Assembly: GCA_004346645.1 (NCBI GenBank)
Contig: SMDA01000002.1
Coordinates: 124,001-188,000, forward strand
DNA length: 64,000 bases
Reading direction: 5' to 3'
From: Gulbenkiania mobilis
GTDB lineage: Bacteria > Pseudomonadota > Gammaproteobacteria > Burkholderiales > Chromobacteriaceae
In this document: positions 11,500-21,322 of the stretch, piece by piece
How positions within the stretch are numbered: the first letter of the stretch is position 1
Layout: every line of letters starts with the position of its first letter
Translations under genes and position numbers: made by a program
The notes under the pieces: model-generated
Databases searched by the model: none
Told to the model about the DNA's origin: nothing
What the model saw: only the letters and a program-made list of their open reading frames with translations

Positions 11500-13244
11500 G
11501 TTTCTTCCCGTACTTCCGGCATGTCACTTACCGGTAGCAATGTATTGTTAGAAGGTGCATCGGGTTCCACCCCGAGAATCCGCAGGCTGCCAGCCATGAT
11601 GTTGGCGAAGGCCGGGCCGGCCACGGTACCGCCGTAATAGCTGCCACCCGTGGGTTCGTCCACCATCACCGCCACGATCAGGCGGGGGCGGGTGGCCGGT
11701 GCCAGACCCACGAACAGGCCCACGTGCTTGTTGGCGGCATAACTGCCATTGACCAGCTTGCGTGCGGTGCCCGACTTGCCGGCCACGTTAAAGCCAAGCA
11801 CTTGGGCACGCGTGGCCGTACCACCAGCCTGGGTCACGGTCATCATCATTTCGCGCATCTGGCGCGCTGTTTCCGGCCGGATCAGCTGCTTGCCCGGCAT
11901 GGCACCGTTGAGGCGGGTAAACGACACCGGCAGCAACTGGCCATCGTCCGTGAAAATGGTGTAAGCCCGTGCCAGCTGCAGCAGGCTCACCGACACGCCA
12001 TAACCGAAGGACATGGTGGCCTGTTCGATCGGGCGCCAGCTTTTCCAGTTGCGCAGCCGGCCGCTGGCCTCGCCCGGAAAACCGGACTGTGGGCCGCGGC
12101 CGAAGCCGACCGCATCGTAGAACTGCCACATCGTTTCCGGCGGGAACATCAGCGCCATCTTGGAAGCCCCGACGTTGCTGGACTTCTGGATGATGGTGGT
12201 CACGTCCATGCTGGGCTGCGAGTGGGTATCGCGCACGGTGGCCGGACCGATCATGTAAGGCCGGGTGTCCATCCAAGTATGCGGTGTCACCTTGCGCGCC
12301 TCGATCGCCATCGCCACCGGGAAGGGCTTCATCGTCGACCCCGGCTCGAACTGGTCGATTACCGCGCGGTTGCGCCGGCGCTCCAAGTCGAGTTCCTTGC
12401 GGTTATTGGGGTTGTAGGAGGGCACGTTGGCCATGGCCAGCACCTCGCCGCTGCGCCCGTCGAGCACGATCACGCTGCCGGCCTTGGCCTTGTTTTCCTC
12501 CACGGCCGCCTTCAGCTCGCGGTAGGCGAGATACTGGATACGGTGATCGATCGAGAGGGTGAGGGTCTGCCCGTTCTTGGGGCTCTCGATGGCGGCCACA
12601 TCCTCGATGATGTGACCACGGCGGTCCTTCAGCACCACGCGACGGCCGTTCTTGCCAGCCAGCATCTTCTCGCGTGCCAGTTCCACGCCTTCCTGGCCCT
12701 TGCCGTCGACACCGGTAAAGCCGATCAGGTGGGCCGTGACCTCGCCAGCGGGATAGAAGCGGCGGTACTCCTGCTGCTTGGCGATGCCGGGAATACCCAG
12801 GCCCACCACTCGCTCGGCCAGCTCGGGGCTGATCTGGCGCTTGAGATAGACAAATTCGCGCTTGCGGTCCGACAGCTTGGCCGCGATGTCCGCAGGAGAC
12901 ATTTCCAGGAGGCGCGCCAGCTCGCGCAGTTTGGCCGGAGGCACCGGCTCCATGTCCGCGGGGCTCGCCCAGATGGTCTGCACCGGCGAGCTCAGGGCCA
13001 GAGGCTCGCCGTTCCGATCGGTGATCACCCCCCGGTTCGCCTCCAGCACCAGGGCACGCCGGAAGCGGGCCTCACCTTGGTTGAGCAGGAAGTCCTGCTG
13101 CACCACCTGCAGGTACACCGCCCGACCGATCAGGGCCAGGAACAGCACGCCCAGCACCAGCAGAACGCATTTGACCCGGCCGGGCGTCATGCGCAGGGCC
13201 GGGCTTGCAGGCGGAGTCCGCTGGTTGAGGGAATAGGCGCGCAT
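11496..13244 (-). CDS. ftsI: Septal transpeptidase FtsI (penicillin-binding protein 3)
   Basis: Bitopic class B penicillin-binding protein that cross-links septal peptidoglycan with FtsW. In 582 residues there is a cytoplasmic N terminus, one membrane segment (about 23-48), a dimerisation region from NRGVITDRNGEPLALSS, and the transpeptidase domain. The acyl-serine motif is STMK (303-306), followed by SSN (355-357) and KSGT (490-493), all intact. The 5' end shares one base with the ftsL stop and the 3' end overlaps murE. Confidence 0.96.
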   Translation of the reverse strand: MRAYSLNQRTPPASPALRMTPGRVKCVLLVLGVLFLALIGRAVYLQVVQQDFLLNQGEARFRRALVLEANRGVITDRNGEPLALSSPVQTIWASPADMEPVPPAKLRELARLLEMSPADIAAKLSDRKREFVYLKRQISPELAERVVGLGIPGIAKQQEYRRFYPAGEVTAHLIGFTGVDGKGQEGVELAREKMLAGKNGRRVVLKDRRGHIIEDVAAIESPKNGQTLTLSIDHRIQYLAYRELKAAVEENKAKAGSVIVLDGRSGEVLAMANVPSYNPNNRKELDLERRRNRAVIDQFEPGSTMKPFPVAMAIEARKVTPHTWMDTRPYMIGPATVRDTHSQPSMDVTTIIQKSSNVGASKMALMFPPETMWQFYDAVGFGRGPQSGFPGEASGRLRNWKSWRPIEQATMSFGYGVSVSLLQLARAYTIFTDDGQLLPVSFTRLNGAMPGKQLIRPETARQMREMMMTVTQAGGTATRAQVLGFNVAGKSGTARKLVNGSYAANKHVGLFVGLAPATRPRLIVAVMVDEPTGGSYYGGTVAGPAFANIMAGSLRILGVEPDAPSNNTLLPVSDMPEVREET

Positions 13245-13519
13245 CAGGTGCCTCCCTTGGGTGTCACTACCTGGATCTGCACCGGATCGGGCACATGCAT
13301 GCCCAAGCGGGCCGTGGCCGACCGCTCGATCACCGCGTGCGCGCCCCAGGTACTCTGTTCGAGCAGCAGCTGGCCATACTCCACCTCCAGCTGGTGCGCG
13401 GACTTCTGCTCGCGCTCCAGGTCACCGTACAGCTTGCGCGCCACGTGCTGGGACGTCACCACGGCCCAGGCACAGCCGATGGCGATAATCAGCAGGATGG
13501 CGTTCAGCCGATGCATCAT
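13244..13519 (-). CDS. ftsL: Cell division protein FtsL
   Basis: Small bitopic divisome protein that pairs with FtsB and FtsQ. The 91-residue protein has one membrane segment (about 5-23, [19 protein letters not shown]) and then a coiled-coil region of 60 residues, which fits FtsL in size and place. The longer frame upstream is shadow of rsmH. The junction with rsmH is ATGATG with the rsmH TGA in the middle, so either methionine may start. Identity rests partly on position because FtsL sequences diverge. Confidence 0.9.
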   Translation of the reverse strand: MMHRLNAILLIIAIGCAWAVVTSQHVARKLYGDLEREQKSAHQLEVEYGQLLLEQSTWGAHAVIERSATARLGMHVPDPVQIQVVTPKGGT

Positions 13520-14478
13520 GACTGGGTCTCCGGCCACGGGGCGGCGGTCCGCTCTGCCACGCGCATGATCGCACTGCGGGCGCGGGGGTTGGCCGAAACC
13601 TCCTCTGTGCTGGCGCGCACCGCCTTGCCCACCAGGCTGAGCGGAGGCTGCGCCAAGTCGCTTGCCCGTACCATCACCCATGCCGGGAGCGTGTCGGTGG
13701 TGGAGGCATCACGCAGGAAATGCTTCACCAGCCGATCCTCCAGCGAGTGAAAGCTGATCACTGCCAGGCGGCCCCCTTCGGCCAAGCATCGGGCGGCTGC
13801 GGGCAGCACATTCTTCAACTCTTCCAGCTCACGGTTGATGAAGATCCGGATGGCTTGGAAGGTCCGCGTCGCGGGGTCCTGGCCCGGTTCGCGAGTACGG
13901 ACGTTTTGCCCAACGAGGACGGCGAGCTCGCGCGTGGTCTCGACGGGCTTGATGCAGCGCTGCGCAACAATGGCTGCTGCAATCTTGCGAGCAAACCGCT
14001 CTTCACCATAAGTCTTGATCACCTCTGCTATGTCGGCCTCTTCGGCCGACGCCAGCCATTCGGCGGCCGTCTGGCCGCGGCTGGTGTCCATGCGCATGTC
14101 GAGCGGCGCATCGAACCGGAAACTGAACCCCCGCCGACCGTCATCGATCTGCGGGGACGAAATACCAAGATCCATCAGGATGCCGTCCACCTGCCGGATG
14201 CCGCGGCCGCTCAGGGCTTCGGCCAACGTTTCGAAACCGGCGTGTACGATGGAGAAGCGTGGATCGGCCAGGGCCAGCGTTTCAGCAACGGCCACGGCCT
14301 CCGGATCCTTGTCGAAGGCCACCAGCCGTCCCTGCGGCCCAAGCCTTTCCAGAATGAGGCGGCTGTGCCCGCCCCGGCCAAAGGTACAGTCCACGTACAG
14401 ACCGTCGGGCCGGATGGCAAGCGCCTCGACCGCCTCGTGCAGCAGCACGGTGCGGTGCTCGAATGAAACCTGCGTCAC
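13516..14478 (-). CDS. rsmH: 16S rRNA (cytosine1402-N4)-methyltransferase RsmH
   Basis: SAM-dependent enzyme that methylates N4 of C1402 in the ribosomal P site, formerly MraW. The 320-residue protein starts [19 protein letters not shown] after a GTG that overlaps the mraZ stop (GTGA). Visible family motifs are [14 protein letters not shown] (SAM loop), [13 protein letters not shown], and the C-terminal [15 protein letters not shown]. It is the second gene of the dcw operon. It has one exact candidate uptake repeat (13587-13597, SANP) and two core variants. Confidence 0.97.
   Translation of the reverse strand: MTQVSFEHRTVLLHEAVEALAIRPDGLYVDCTFGRGGHSRLILERLGPQGRLVAFDKDPEAVAVAETLALADPRFSIVHAGFETLAEALSGRGIRQVDGILMDLGISSPQIDDGRRGFSFRFDAPLDMRMDTSRGQTAAEWLASAEEADIAEVIKTYGEERFARKIAAAIVAQRCIKPVETTRELAVLVGQNVRTREPGQDPATRTFQAIRIFINRELEELKNVLPAAARCLAEGGRLAVISFHSLEDRLVKHFLRDASTTDTLPAWVMVRASDLAQPPLSLVGKAVRASTEEVSANPRARSAIMRVAERTAAPWPETQS
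13587..13597 (+). repeat. Candidate uptake repeat in rsmH
   Basis: Exact 11-mer antisense to rsmH; codons read SANP. Confidence 0.7.
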
Positions 14479-14921
14479 AACGTGAAATCTCCGAGATGGG
14501 CGGCAAGTTCGGCCGGATCAAGCGCCAGCGCCTCGTCGGTCTGAGCTTCCCAATCAGCGGCATTCCACAGCTCGAAACGGTTACCCATCCCCACCAAGGC
14601 CAGATCGCGCCCCAGCCGGACCTTGTCGCGCAGGCCGGCCGGCAGCAGAATGCGCCCGGCTCCATCCATTTCCAGTGTCTCGGCATAACCCATCACCAGA
14701 CGCTGGTATTTCTTCAGTACGGGGTTGCCGGCAGGCAGGGCGAGCAGTCGCTCGAGTACGGGTTTCCAGTGCTGTTCGGGGTAAATGAGCAGATGGTCGA
14801 AGGACTCCAAAGTCACCACCACGCGCGGGCCAAGTGTCGATAGCAATACCTCGCGCTGCCGGGCCGGAATGACCAGGCGCCCCTTGCTATCGAGCGACAG
14901 ACTGCTGACACCGCCAAACAT
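14475..14921 (-). CDS. mraZ: Transcriptional regulator MraZ
   Basis: AbrB-fold DNA-binding protein that controls its own dcw operon. The 148-residue protein begins [22 protein letters not shown] and has two SpoVT/AbrB-like repeats, the second around [17 protein letters not shown] chose the ATG at 14921; a start ten codons earlier adds residues unlike the family. It is the first gene of the cluster, directly downstream of the periodic GTGGG operator at 14963-14997. Confidence 0.95.
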   Translation of the reverse strand: MFGGVSSLSLDSKGRLVIPARQREVLLSTLGPRVVVTLESFDHLLIYPEQHWKPVLERLLALPAGNPVLKKYQRLVMGYAETLEMDGAGRILLPAGLRDKVRLGRDLALVGMGNRFELWNAADWEAQTDEALALDPAELAAHLGDFTL

Positions 14922-14962
14922 GATGAACGCCCAAGATGGCCCTGTAGACACGAGGCTTACGC

Positions 14963-14997
14963 CCCACTTTTACCCACTTTTCCCCACTTCCCGCCAC
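14963..14997 (-). promoter_or_regulatory. MraZ operator: 10-bp-periodic GTGGG repeats
   Basis: On the minus strand, three perfect GTGGG boxes (14983-14987, 14973-14977, 14963-14967) and one degenerate GTGGC (14993-14997) are spaced exactly 10 bp apart, ending about 41 bp before the mraZ ATG. MraZ is known to bind tandem TGGG(N) boxes with 5-nt spacers upstream of its own gene. Autoregulation of the dcw operon is therefore likely. I could not assign the -35/-10 with confidence. Confidence 0.85.
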
Positions 14998-15190
14998 TAT
15001 ATGAAAGAAGCCCGGGGCGGTCAACACGGCTCAGAAGGCGTTTCACCTTTTGCGACAAAGACTTAAGTGCATAAGCATCTGCTCAAAAACGATTAAAATC
15101 AGTTACTTAAAAGCCGCACTAAAAGTCACCTGTGAATTCGGACGAAACGGGCTCTTCCACAGGGCGACGCCGCTGGAACCAAAAGCGTCG
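14998..15190. other. Intergenic region between mraZ and gatB
   Basis: Together with the operator and the gatB terminator this makes the 345-nt gap between mraZ and gatB. The A+T-rich part around 15060-15125 probably holds the leftward dcw promoter, but no convincing hexamer pair with 16-18 nt spacing was found. No gene or RNA is recognisable here. Confidence 0.4.
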
Positions 15191-15244
15191 CCCGCTCGTG
15201 GCGGGAAAAAGACAGGCGGGCCGACCCGTGAGGATCGGCCCGCC
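15191..15244 (-). terminator. Rho-independent terminator after gatB
   Basis: A perfect 10-bp G+C stem (15215-15224 with 15235-15244, 10-nt loop) lies just after the gatB stop. On the minus strand it is followed by a T-rich run (CTTTTTCCC). A second small CCCGC/GCGGG hairpin lies just beyond (15191-15205). Confidence 0.75.
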
Positions 15245-15266
15245 CGGAGGGAGGGGGCAGCGCCCG

Positions 15267-16697
15267 TCAGCCGGCGAGCTTGTTGCGCAGGATTTCCTGC
15301 ACCTGGGCCGGGTTGGCCTTACCCTTGGAAGCTTTCATCACCTGGCCTGCCAGCGCATTGAGCGCCTTTTCCTTGCCGGCACGGAATTCCTCCACTGCCT
15401 TGGGGTTGGCGGCAATGGCTTCTTCCACCATTTTCTCGATGGCCCCGGTGTCGGACACCTGCTTGAGGCCGTCGCGTTCGATGATGGCGTCGGCGGAGAG
15501 ATCGCTCTCCCACAGCGCGTCGAACACCTGCTTGGCCAGCTTGCTGGACAGGGTGTTGTCGGCGATGCGGACGATGAGGCCGGTGAGCCGCTCGGCACTG
15601 ATCGGGCACTCGGCGATATCCTTGCCCTCACGGTTGAGGCGGGCGGCAATCTCACCGTTGACCCAGTTGGCGGCGAGTTTGCCCTGACCGCTGGCGCTGG
15701 CGACCGCTTCGAAGAACATGGCAGTAGCGCGGCTGGTGGTCAGCAGGGCGGCGTCATACGCCGACACGCCGAACAGCGCGACAAAACGGTTTTTCATCGC
15801 GTCCGGCAGCTCGGGCATCGCCGCGCGAACAGCCTCGATCTGCGCCTCGCTGATGTGCACCGGCAAAAGATCCGGGTCGGGGAAATAGCGGTAGTCGTGC
15901 GCGTCTTCCTTGCTGCGCATCATGCGGGTTTCGCCGGTATCCGGATCGAACAGCACAGTGGCCTGCTGGATACGCCCACCATCCTCCAGCGTGTCGATCT
16001 GCCACTGAATCTCGTATTTGATGGCCTGCTCAAGGAAACGGAAGGAGTTGAGGTTCTTGATTTCGCGTCGGGTGCCGAACTCGGCCTGGCCGAAGGGACG
16101 TACCGAGACGTTGGCATCCACACGGAAGCTGCCTTCCTGCATGTTGCCATCGCAGATGCCCAGCCAGGTCACCAGCGTGTGCAGCGCACGGGCGTAGGCG
16201 ACGGCCTCCTCCGGCGAACGCATGTCCGGCTCGGACACCACCTCCAGAAGGGGCGTACCAGCACGGTTGAGGTCGATGCCAGTCATGCCGTGGAAGTCTT
16301 CGTGCAGGGATTTTCCGGCATCCTCTTCCATGTGGGCGCGCGTCACGCGGATGACTTTCTCAGCCTCGCCGACCTGGATGGCCAGCCTGCCGTGCTCGAC
16401 GATCGGCTGCTCCATCTGGCTGATCTGATAGCCCTTGGGGAGATCGGGATAGAAGTAGTTCTTTCGCGCAAACACGTTTTTGCGGTTGATGGTGGCGTCC
16501 AGCGCCAACCCCAGGCGGATGGCCTTTTCCACCACTGCCCGGTTCATTACCGGCAGCACACCCGGAAAGGCCAGCTCCACGGCGGACGCCTGTGTATTGG
16601 GCTCGGCGCCGAACGCCGTGCTGGCCCCGGAAAAGATCTTGGAAACGGTGTTGAGCTGCACATGCACTTCAAGACCGATGACGACTTCCCATTTCAT
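15267..16697 (-). CDS. gatB: Asp-tRNA(Asn)/Glu-tRNA(Gln) amidotransferase subunit B
   Basis: GatB activates the misacylated Glu or Asp on tRNA as a phosphorylated intermediate within the GatCAB complex. The 476-residue protein starts [20 protein letters not shown], the GatB signature. It has [13 protein letters not shown] and RADANVSV-like text ([11 protein letters not shown]), and a C-terminal YqeY-like tRNA-binding region. The start is the ATG at 16697; the longer frame is spurious. It is the last gene of a leftward gatC-gatA-gatB operon and is separated from gatA by 88 nt that hold an inverted pair of the candidate uptake repeat. Confidence 0.97.
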   Translation of the reverse strand: MKWEVVIGLEVHVQLNTVSKIFSGASTAFGAEPNTQASAVELAFPGVLPVMNRAVVEKAIRLGLALDATINRKNVFARKNYFYPDLPKGYQISQMEQPIVEHGRLAIQVGEAEKVIRVTRAHMEEDAGKSLHEDFHGMTGIDLNRAGTPLLEVVSEPDMRSPEEAVAYARALHTLVTWLGICDGNMQEGSFRVDANVSVRPFGQAEFGTRREIKNLNSFRFLEQAIKYEIQWQIDTLEDGGRIQQATVLFDPDTGETRMMRSKEDAHDYRYFPDPDLLPVHISEAQIEAVRAAMPELPDAMKNRFVALFGVSAYDAALLTTSRATAMFFEAVASASGQGKLAANWVNGEIAARLNREGKDIAECPISAERLTGLIVRIADNTLSSKLAKQVFDALWESDLSADAIIERDGLKQVSDTGAIEKMVEEAIAANPKAVEEFRAGKEKALNALAGQVMKASKGKANPAQVQEILRNKLAG

Positions 16698-16726
16698 GGT
16701 GGAGAAATCCTTATGCTTGCGGATCG

Positions 16727-16753
16727 GGGTTGGCCGAAGCCTTCGGCCAACCC
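16727..16753. repeat. Inverted pair of candidate uptake repeats, gatA-gatB gap
   Basis: GGTTGGCCGAA at 16728-16738 and its reverse complement at 16742-16752 form a perfect 13-bp palindrome arm on each side of a single base (16740). Neither side is followed by a T run, so it is not a standard intrinsic terminator. Neisseria uptake sequences are known to occur often as such inverted pairs at gene ends. Confidence 0.85.
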
Positions 16754-16785
16754 TGGTGTGATGCGACTGCAGCCTTGGGCTGCCC

Positions 16786-18237
16786 TTACAGCACCGGACG
16801 GCGCGCGTGCCAGTCGGTGGCCAGCTGGAACTGGTGGGCCACATTCAGCATTTTGGCTTCGCTAAAGTAGTTGCCCACGATCTGCAGACCTACCGGACGA
16901 CCGTTACCCGCAAAGCCAGCCGGCACGCTCATGCCCGGCAGCCCAGCCAGGTTGATCGATAGCGTGTAGATGTCGGACAAGTACATCTGTACCGGGTCAT
17001 CCGCCAGCTGACCGATGTCGAAGGCGGCGGTGGGGGCCACCGGCCCCAAGATGACGTCGCAGCGCTCGAACGCCTTACGGAAGTCGTCGGCGATCAGGCG
17101 GCGGATCTTCTGCGCCTTCAGGTAATAGGCATCGTAATAACCATGGCTGAGCACATAGGTGCCTACCAGAATGCGGCGCTTCACCTCGTCGCCGAAGCCC
17201 TCGGCCCGGGTACGCTCGTACATGTCCACCAGATCGCTGTACTCGGCCGCACGGTGGCCATAGCGCACACCGTCGTAGCGACTGAGGTTGGAGCTGGCCT
17301 CGGCCGGTGCGATGACGTAGTAAGCCGGGATGGAAAGACGGGTGTTGGGCAGCGAGACCTCTACTACTTCGGCACCTAGCTGTCGCAACGTATCGATGGC
17401 CGACTGCACGACCTGGGCCACGTCTTCGGACAAGCCCTCGGCAAAATATTCCCGTGGCAGCCCCACCTTCAGCCCGGTCAACGGTTGCTCCAGCGACCGG
17501 GTGTAGTCCTCGGGCGCGCGCTCGAGGCTGGTGGAGTCGCGGCTGTCGAAGCCGGCAATCACGTTCAGCAGCAGCGCGCAGTCCTCCGCGGTCTGGGCCA
17601 TCGGCCCGCCCTGATCGAGCGAACTGGCAAACGCCACCATGCCATAGCGGCTGACGGTGCCGTAGGTAGGCTTGATGCCGGTGACGCCGCAATGGCTGGC
17701 CGGCTGGCGGATCGAGCCACCGGTATCCGTCCCCAGCGCGGCCGGAGCCAGCCGTGCGGCCACTGCCACCGCCGAACCACCGGACGAGCCGCCCGGAATG
17801 GCATTGAAGTCCCAGGGGTTCTTGACCGGACCGTAGTAGCTGTTCTCGTTAGACGAGCCCATCGCGAACTCGTCCATATTGGTGCGACCCAGCGTCACCA
17901 TGCCCGCGGCACGGCAGCGCTCCACCACATGGGCGCTGTAGGGCGCGACAAAGTTGTCGAGCATCCTCGAACCACAGCTGGTCTTCCAGCCTTCCTGGCA
18001 GAAAATGTCCTTGTAGGCGAGCGGTACGCCGGTGAGCGGGCCGGCCTCGCCGGCCGCACGCGCAGCATCGGCCGCACGCGCCTCCTCCAGCGTCTTCTCG
18101 CCGTCGATGGTGATGAAGGCATTGAGCGCCGGGTTCAGCGCCTTAATGCGGTCCAGATACTGGGTGGCAAGCTCCACGCTCGTGACCTCACCCGAAGTGA
18201 GGTGGCGCGACAGCTCCTTGAGAGTGGCATTGATCAT
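16786..18237 (-). CDS. gatA: Asp-tRNA(Asn)/Glu-tRNA(Gln) amidotransferase subunit A
   Basis: Amidase-signature glutaminase that supplies ammonia to GatB for Gln-tRNA (and possibly Asn-tRNA) formation. The 483-residue protein begins [20 protein letters not shown]. The Ser-cisSer-Lys triad region is visible: the lysine in [13 protein letters not shown] (about residue 76), [13 protein letters not shown], and [14 protein letters not shown] start nine codons upstream is less likely. It sits between gatC and gatB. Confidence 0.97.
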   Translation of the reverse strand: MINATLKELSRHLTSGEVTSVELATQYLDRIKALNPALNAFITIDGEKTLEEARAADAARAAGEAGPLTGVPLAYKDIFCQEGWKTSCGSRMLDNFVAPYSAHVVERCRAAGMVTLGRTNMDEFAMGSSNENSYYGPVKNPWDFNAIPGGSSGGSAVAVAARLAPAALGTDTGGSIRQPASHCGVTGIKPTYGTVSRYGMVAFASSLDQGGPMAQTAEDCALLLNVIAGFDSRDSTSLERAPEDYTRSLEQPLTGLKVGLPREYFAEGLSEDVAQVVQSAIDTLRQLGAEVVEVSLPNTRLSIPAYYVIAPAEASSNLSRYDGVRYGHRAAEYSDLVDMYERTRAEGFGDEVKRRILVGTYVLSHGYYDAYYLKAQKIRRLIADDFRKAFERCDVILGPVAPTAAFDIGQLADDPVQMYLSDIYTLSINLAGLPGMSVPAGFAGNGRPVGLQIVGNYFSEAKMLNVAHQFQLATDWHARRPVL

Positions 18238-18290
18238 GTAGGGTGACTTCCGCAAGAACGGCACCTGCCGACAGGCAAGCGCCCGGAAAG

Positions 18291-18301
18291 GGTTGGCCGA
18301 A
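18291..18301 (+). repeat. Candidate uptake repeat, gatC-gatA gap
   Basis: One exact GGTTGGCCGAA preceded by G and followed by G, in the 106-nt non-coding gap between gatC and gatA. Confidence 0.75.
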
Positions 18302-18343
18302 GAGGCACGCGTCGGGAACCAATCCAGACCGGCCCCCTCAGTG

Positions 18344-18631
18344 TCATTCGATGACCTTCGGCACCAGGAACAGGCCCTTCTCCACCTGCGGGGCCACCGA
18401 CTGGAAGGCCTCGCGGCGGTTGGGCTCGGTCACGGCATCCTCGCGCAGTCGCAGGAACACGTCCTGCGGATGCGCCATGGGCTCAATGCCGTCGGTATTC
18501 ACTGCCTGCATTTCCTCGATCAGTCCGAAAATGCCGTTGAGTTTTTCACTGGTGGCCGCGATTTCGTCTTCGGTGACCGCGATGCGGGCCAGCCGGGCGA
18601 TGCGTGCCACATCCTGATGCGTCAGGGACAT
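18344..18631 (-). CDS. gatC: Asp-tRNA(Asn)/Glu-tRNA(Gln) amidotransferase subunit C
   Basis: Small subunit that wraps around and stabilises GatA in GatCAB. The 95-residue protein starts [19 protein letters not shown] and ends in [11 protein letters not shown], both typical. A GAGG sits five bases upstream of the ATG at 18631, which decides this start over a GTG two codons earlier. It is the first gene of the leftward operon, divergent from mreB. Confidence 0.95.
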   Translation of the reverse strand: MSLTHQDVARIARLARIAVTEDEIAATSEKLNGIFGLIEEMQAVNTDGIEPMAHPQDVFLRLREDAVTEPNRREAFQSVAPQVEKGLFLVPKVIE

Positions 18632-19868
<1,237 letters not shown>

Positions 19869-19913
19869 CCCGCCTGCCGTACCGCCGTGCCGCAAGGCGC
19901 GGCGGCCTGCCTG

Positions 19914-20813
19914 ATGGATTTCGCCAACTCGCCCAGCTTCTTCCGGCACGGCCCGCGCCCTGGCGCGCGCGCCGCACTCTGCGCCTTCCTGTCGCTGGCC
20001 CTGCTCATCGGCGATAGCCGCTTCGGCCTGATGGAGCGCACACGGGAAGGCTTGTCGGTGGTGCTCTATCCGCTGCAATGGGCCGTCAACCTGCCGGTGT
20101 CCGCAGCCCGCCACGCCAGCGATTTCTTTACCACCCAGACCACGCTCAAACTCGAGAACGATGCCCTGCGCACCCGGGAGCTGGCCATGGCCAGCCAGTT
20201 GGCCAGGCTGAGGACGCTGGAGCGCGAGCACGCCGAGCTGCGCAGCCTCAATGCCCTGCGCGACCGCATGCCCGGCGCGGGTCAGATGGCAGAAGTGCTC
20301 TACACCGGGCGCGACCCCTTCTCCTACAAGCTCATCATCGACAAGGGCCAGGACGCCACTGTGCGCGCGGGGCAACCAGTAGTGGACGGGGACGGACTGC
20401 TGGGACAGGTGACGCGCACCCAGCCGCTGACGGCCGAGGTAACGCTGATCACCGACAAAAGCCTGATGGTACCGGTGATGATCGAGCGCACCGGGGTGCG
20501 GGCGATTCTCTACGGCTATGGAGGGGGGGTGGACCTGCGCTTCCTACCCGCGCACGCCGACGTGAACACCGGCGACATACTGGTCACTTCCGGCATCGAC
20601 GGTGTCTACCCGGCGGGGCTGCGAGTGGCCCGTGTGGTCCACGTGGAGCGCAACACGGGCTCGGCCTTTGCCCGCCTGACGGTGCTGCCGCTGGCCGGGG
20701 TACAGAAAAGTCGCTTTGTGCTGGTGATGCAGACACGTAGTGACATGCCGGCACGCCCGGCGGCCTCCGCGCCTGCGGCCGAAGCGGCCGGGCGAGGCCA
20801 CAGGAGGAAATGA
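19914..20813 (+). CDS. mreC: Rod shape-determining protein MreC
   Basis: Bitopic protein that activates PBP2/RodA in the elongasome. With the start at MDFANSPSFFRHGP the protein has 299 residues: one membrane segment (about 20-38), a coiled coil (about 70-115, LKLENDALRTRELAMASQL), then the beta-barrel periplasmic domain and a proline/alanine-rich tail. A GTG nine codons earlier (19887) is possible but adds atypical sequence. The stop overlaps mreD. Confidence 0.93.
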   Translation: MDFANSPSFFRHGPRPGARAALCAFLSLALLIGDSRFGLMERTREGLSVVLYPLQWAVNLPVSAARHASDFFTTQTTLKLENDALRTRELAMASQLARLRTLEREHAELRSLNALRDRMPGAGQMAEVLYTGRDPFSYKLIIDKGQDATVRAGQPVVDGDGLLGQVTRTQPLTAEVTLITDKSLMVPVMIERTGVRAILYGYGGGVDLRFLPAHADVNTGDILVTSGIDGVYPAGLRVARVVHVERNTGSAFARLTVLPLAGVQKSRFVLVMQTRSDMPARPAASAPAAEAAGRGHRRK

Positions 20814-21316
20814 TGGCCCTGGATCGCCCGCATGAGCTGCTCAAGCCGGTCAAGCGCCGCTTCATCGCGCTCACCTTCTTCTTGGGGCTGTTGGTGGAGT
20901 TGATTCCGCTTCCGGCCGGCTCCACCCGCTGGCTACCGGACCTGATCGGGCTGGTACTGCTTTACTGGGTCATCAACCAGCCGCGACGGGTGGGCGTCGG
21001 CACCGCCTTCTTCGTTGGCCTGATCGCTGACGTGGCCACGGCCGGCCTCTTCGGTCAGCACGCCCTGGCCTATAGCCTGACCGCTTATTTCGCTCTCAAG
21101 CGCCAGCGCCAGTTGGTGATGTTCACGTTGGGGCAGCAGGCGCTGGCTGTCGGCGGGCTGCTGTTTGCCAACCAGCTGATCATGATGCTGGCCCGACTGC
21201 TGACCGGTTCGGCCTTCATTGGGTTCAGCTACTTCTTGCCTCCGGTGATCGGCATCCTGCTCTGGCCGCTTCTGACCAAGCTGCTGCTGCTGCCCTACCG
21301 GCAGCACACCGCCTGA
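20810..21316 (+). CDS. mreD: Rod shape-determining protein MreD
   Basis: Integral membrane elongasome component of 168 residues with about five hydrophobic segments, including the family-typical LPDLIGLVLLYWVINQPRRVGVG. A strong AGGAGG precedes the start. The junction is ATGATG: the mreC stop TGA lies between two candidate starts (20810 and 20813). Confidence 0.94.
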   Translation: MMALDRPHELLKPVKRRFIALTFFLGLLVELIPLPAGSTRWLPDLIGLVLLYWVINQPRRVGVGTAFFVGLIADVATAGLFGQHALAYSLTAYFALKRQRQLVMFTLGQQALAVGGLLFANQLIMMLARLLTGSAFIGFSYFLPPVIGILLWPLLTKLLLLPYRQHTA

Positions 21317-21322
21317 CCGCCC

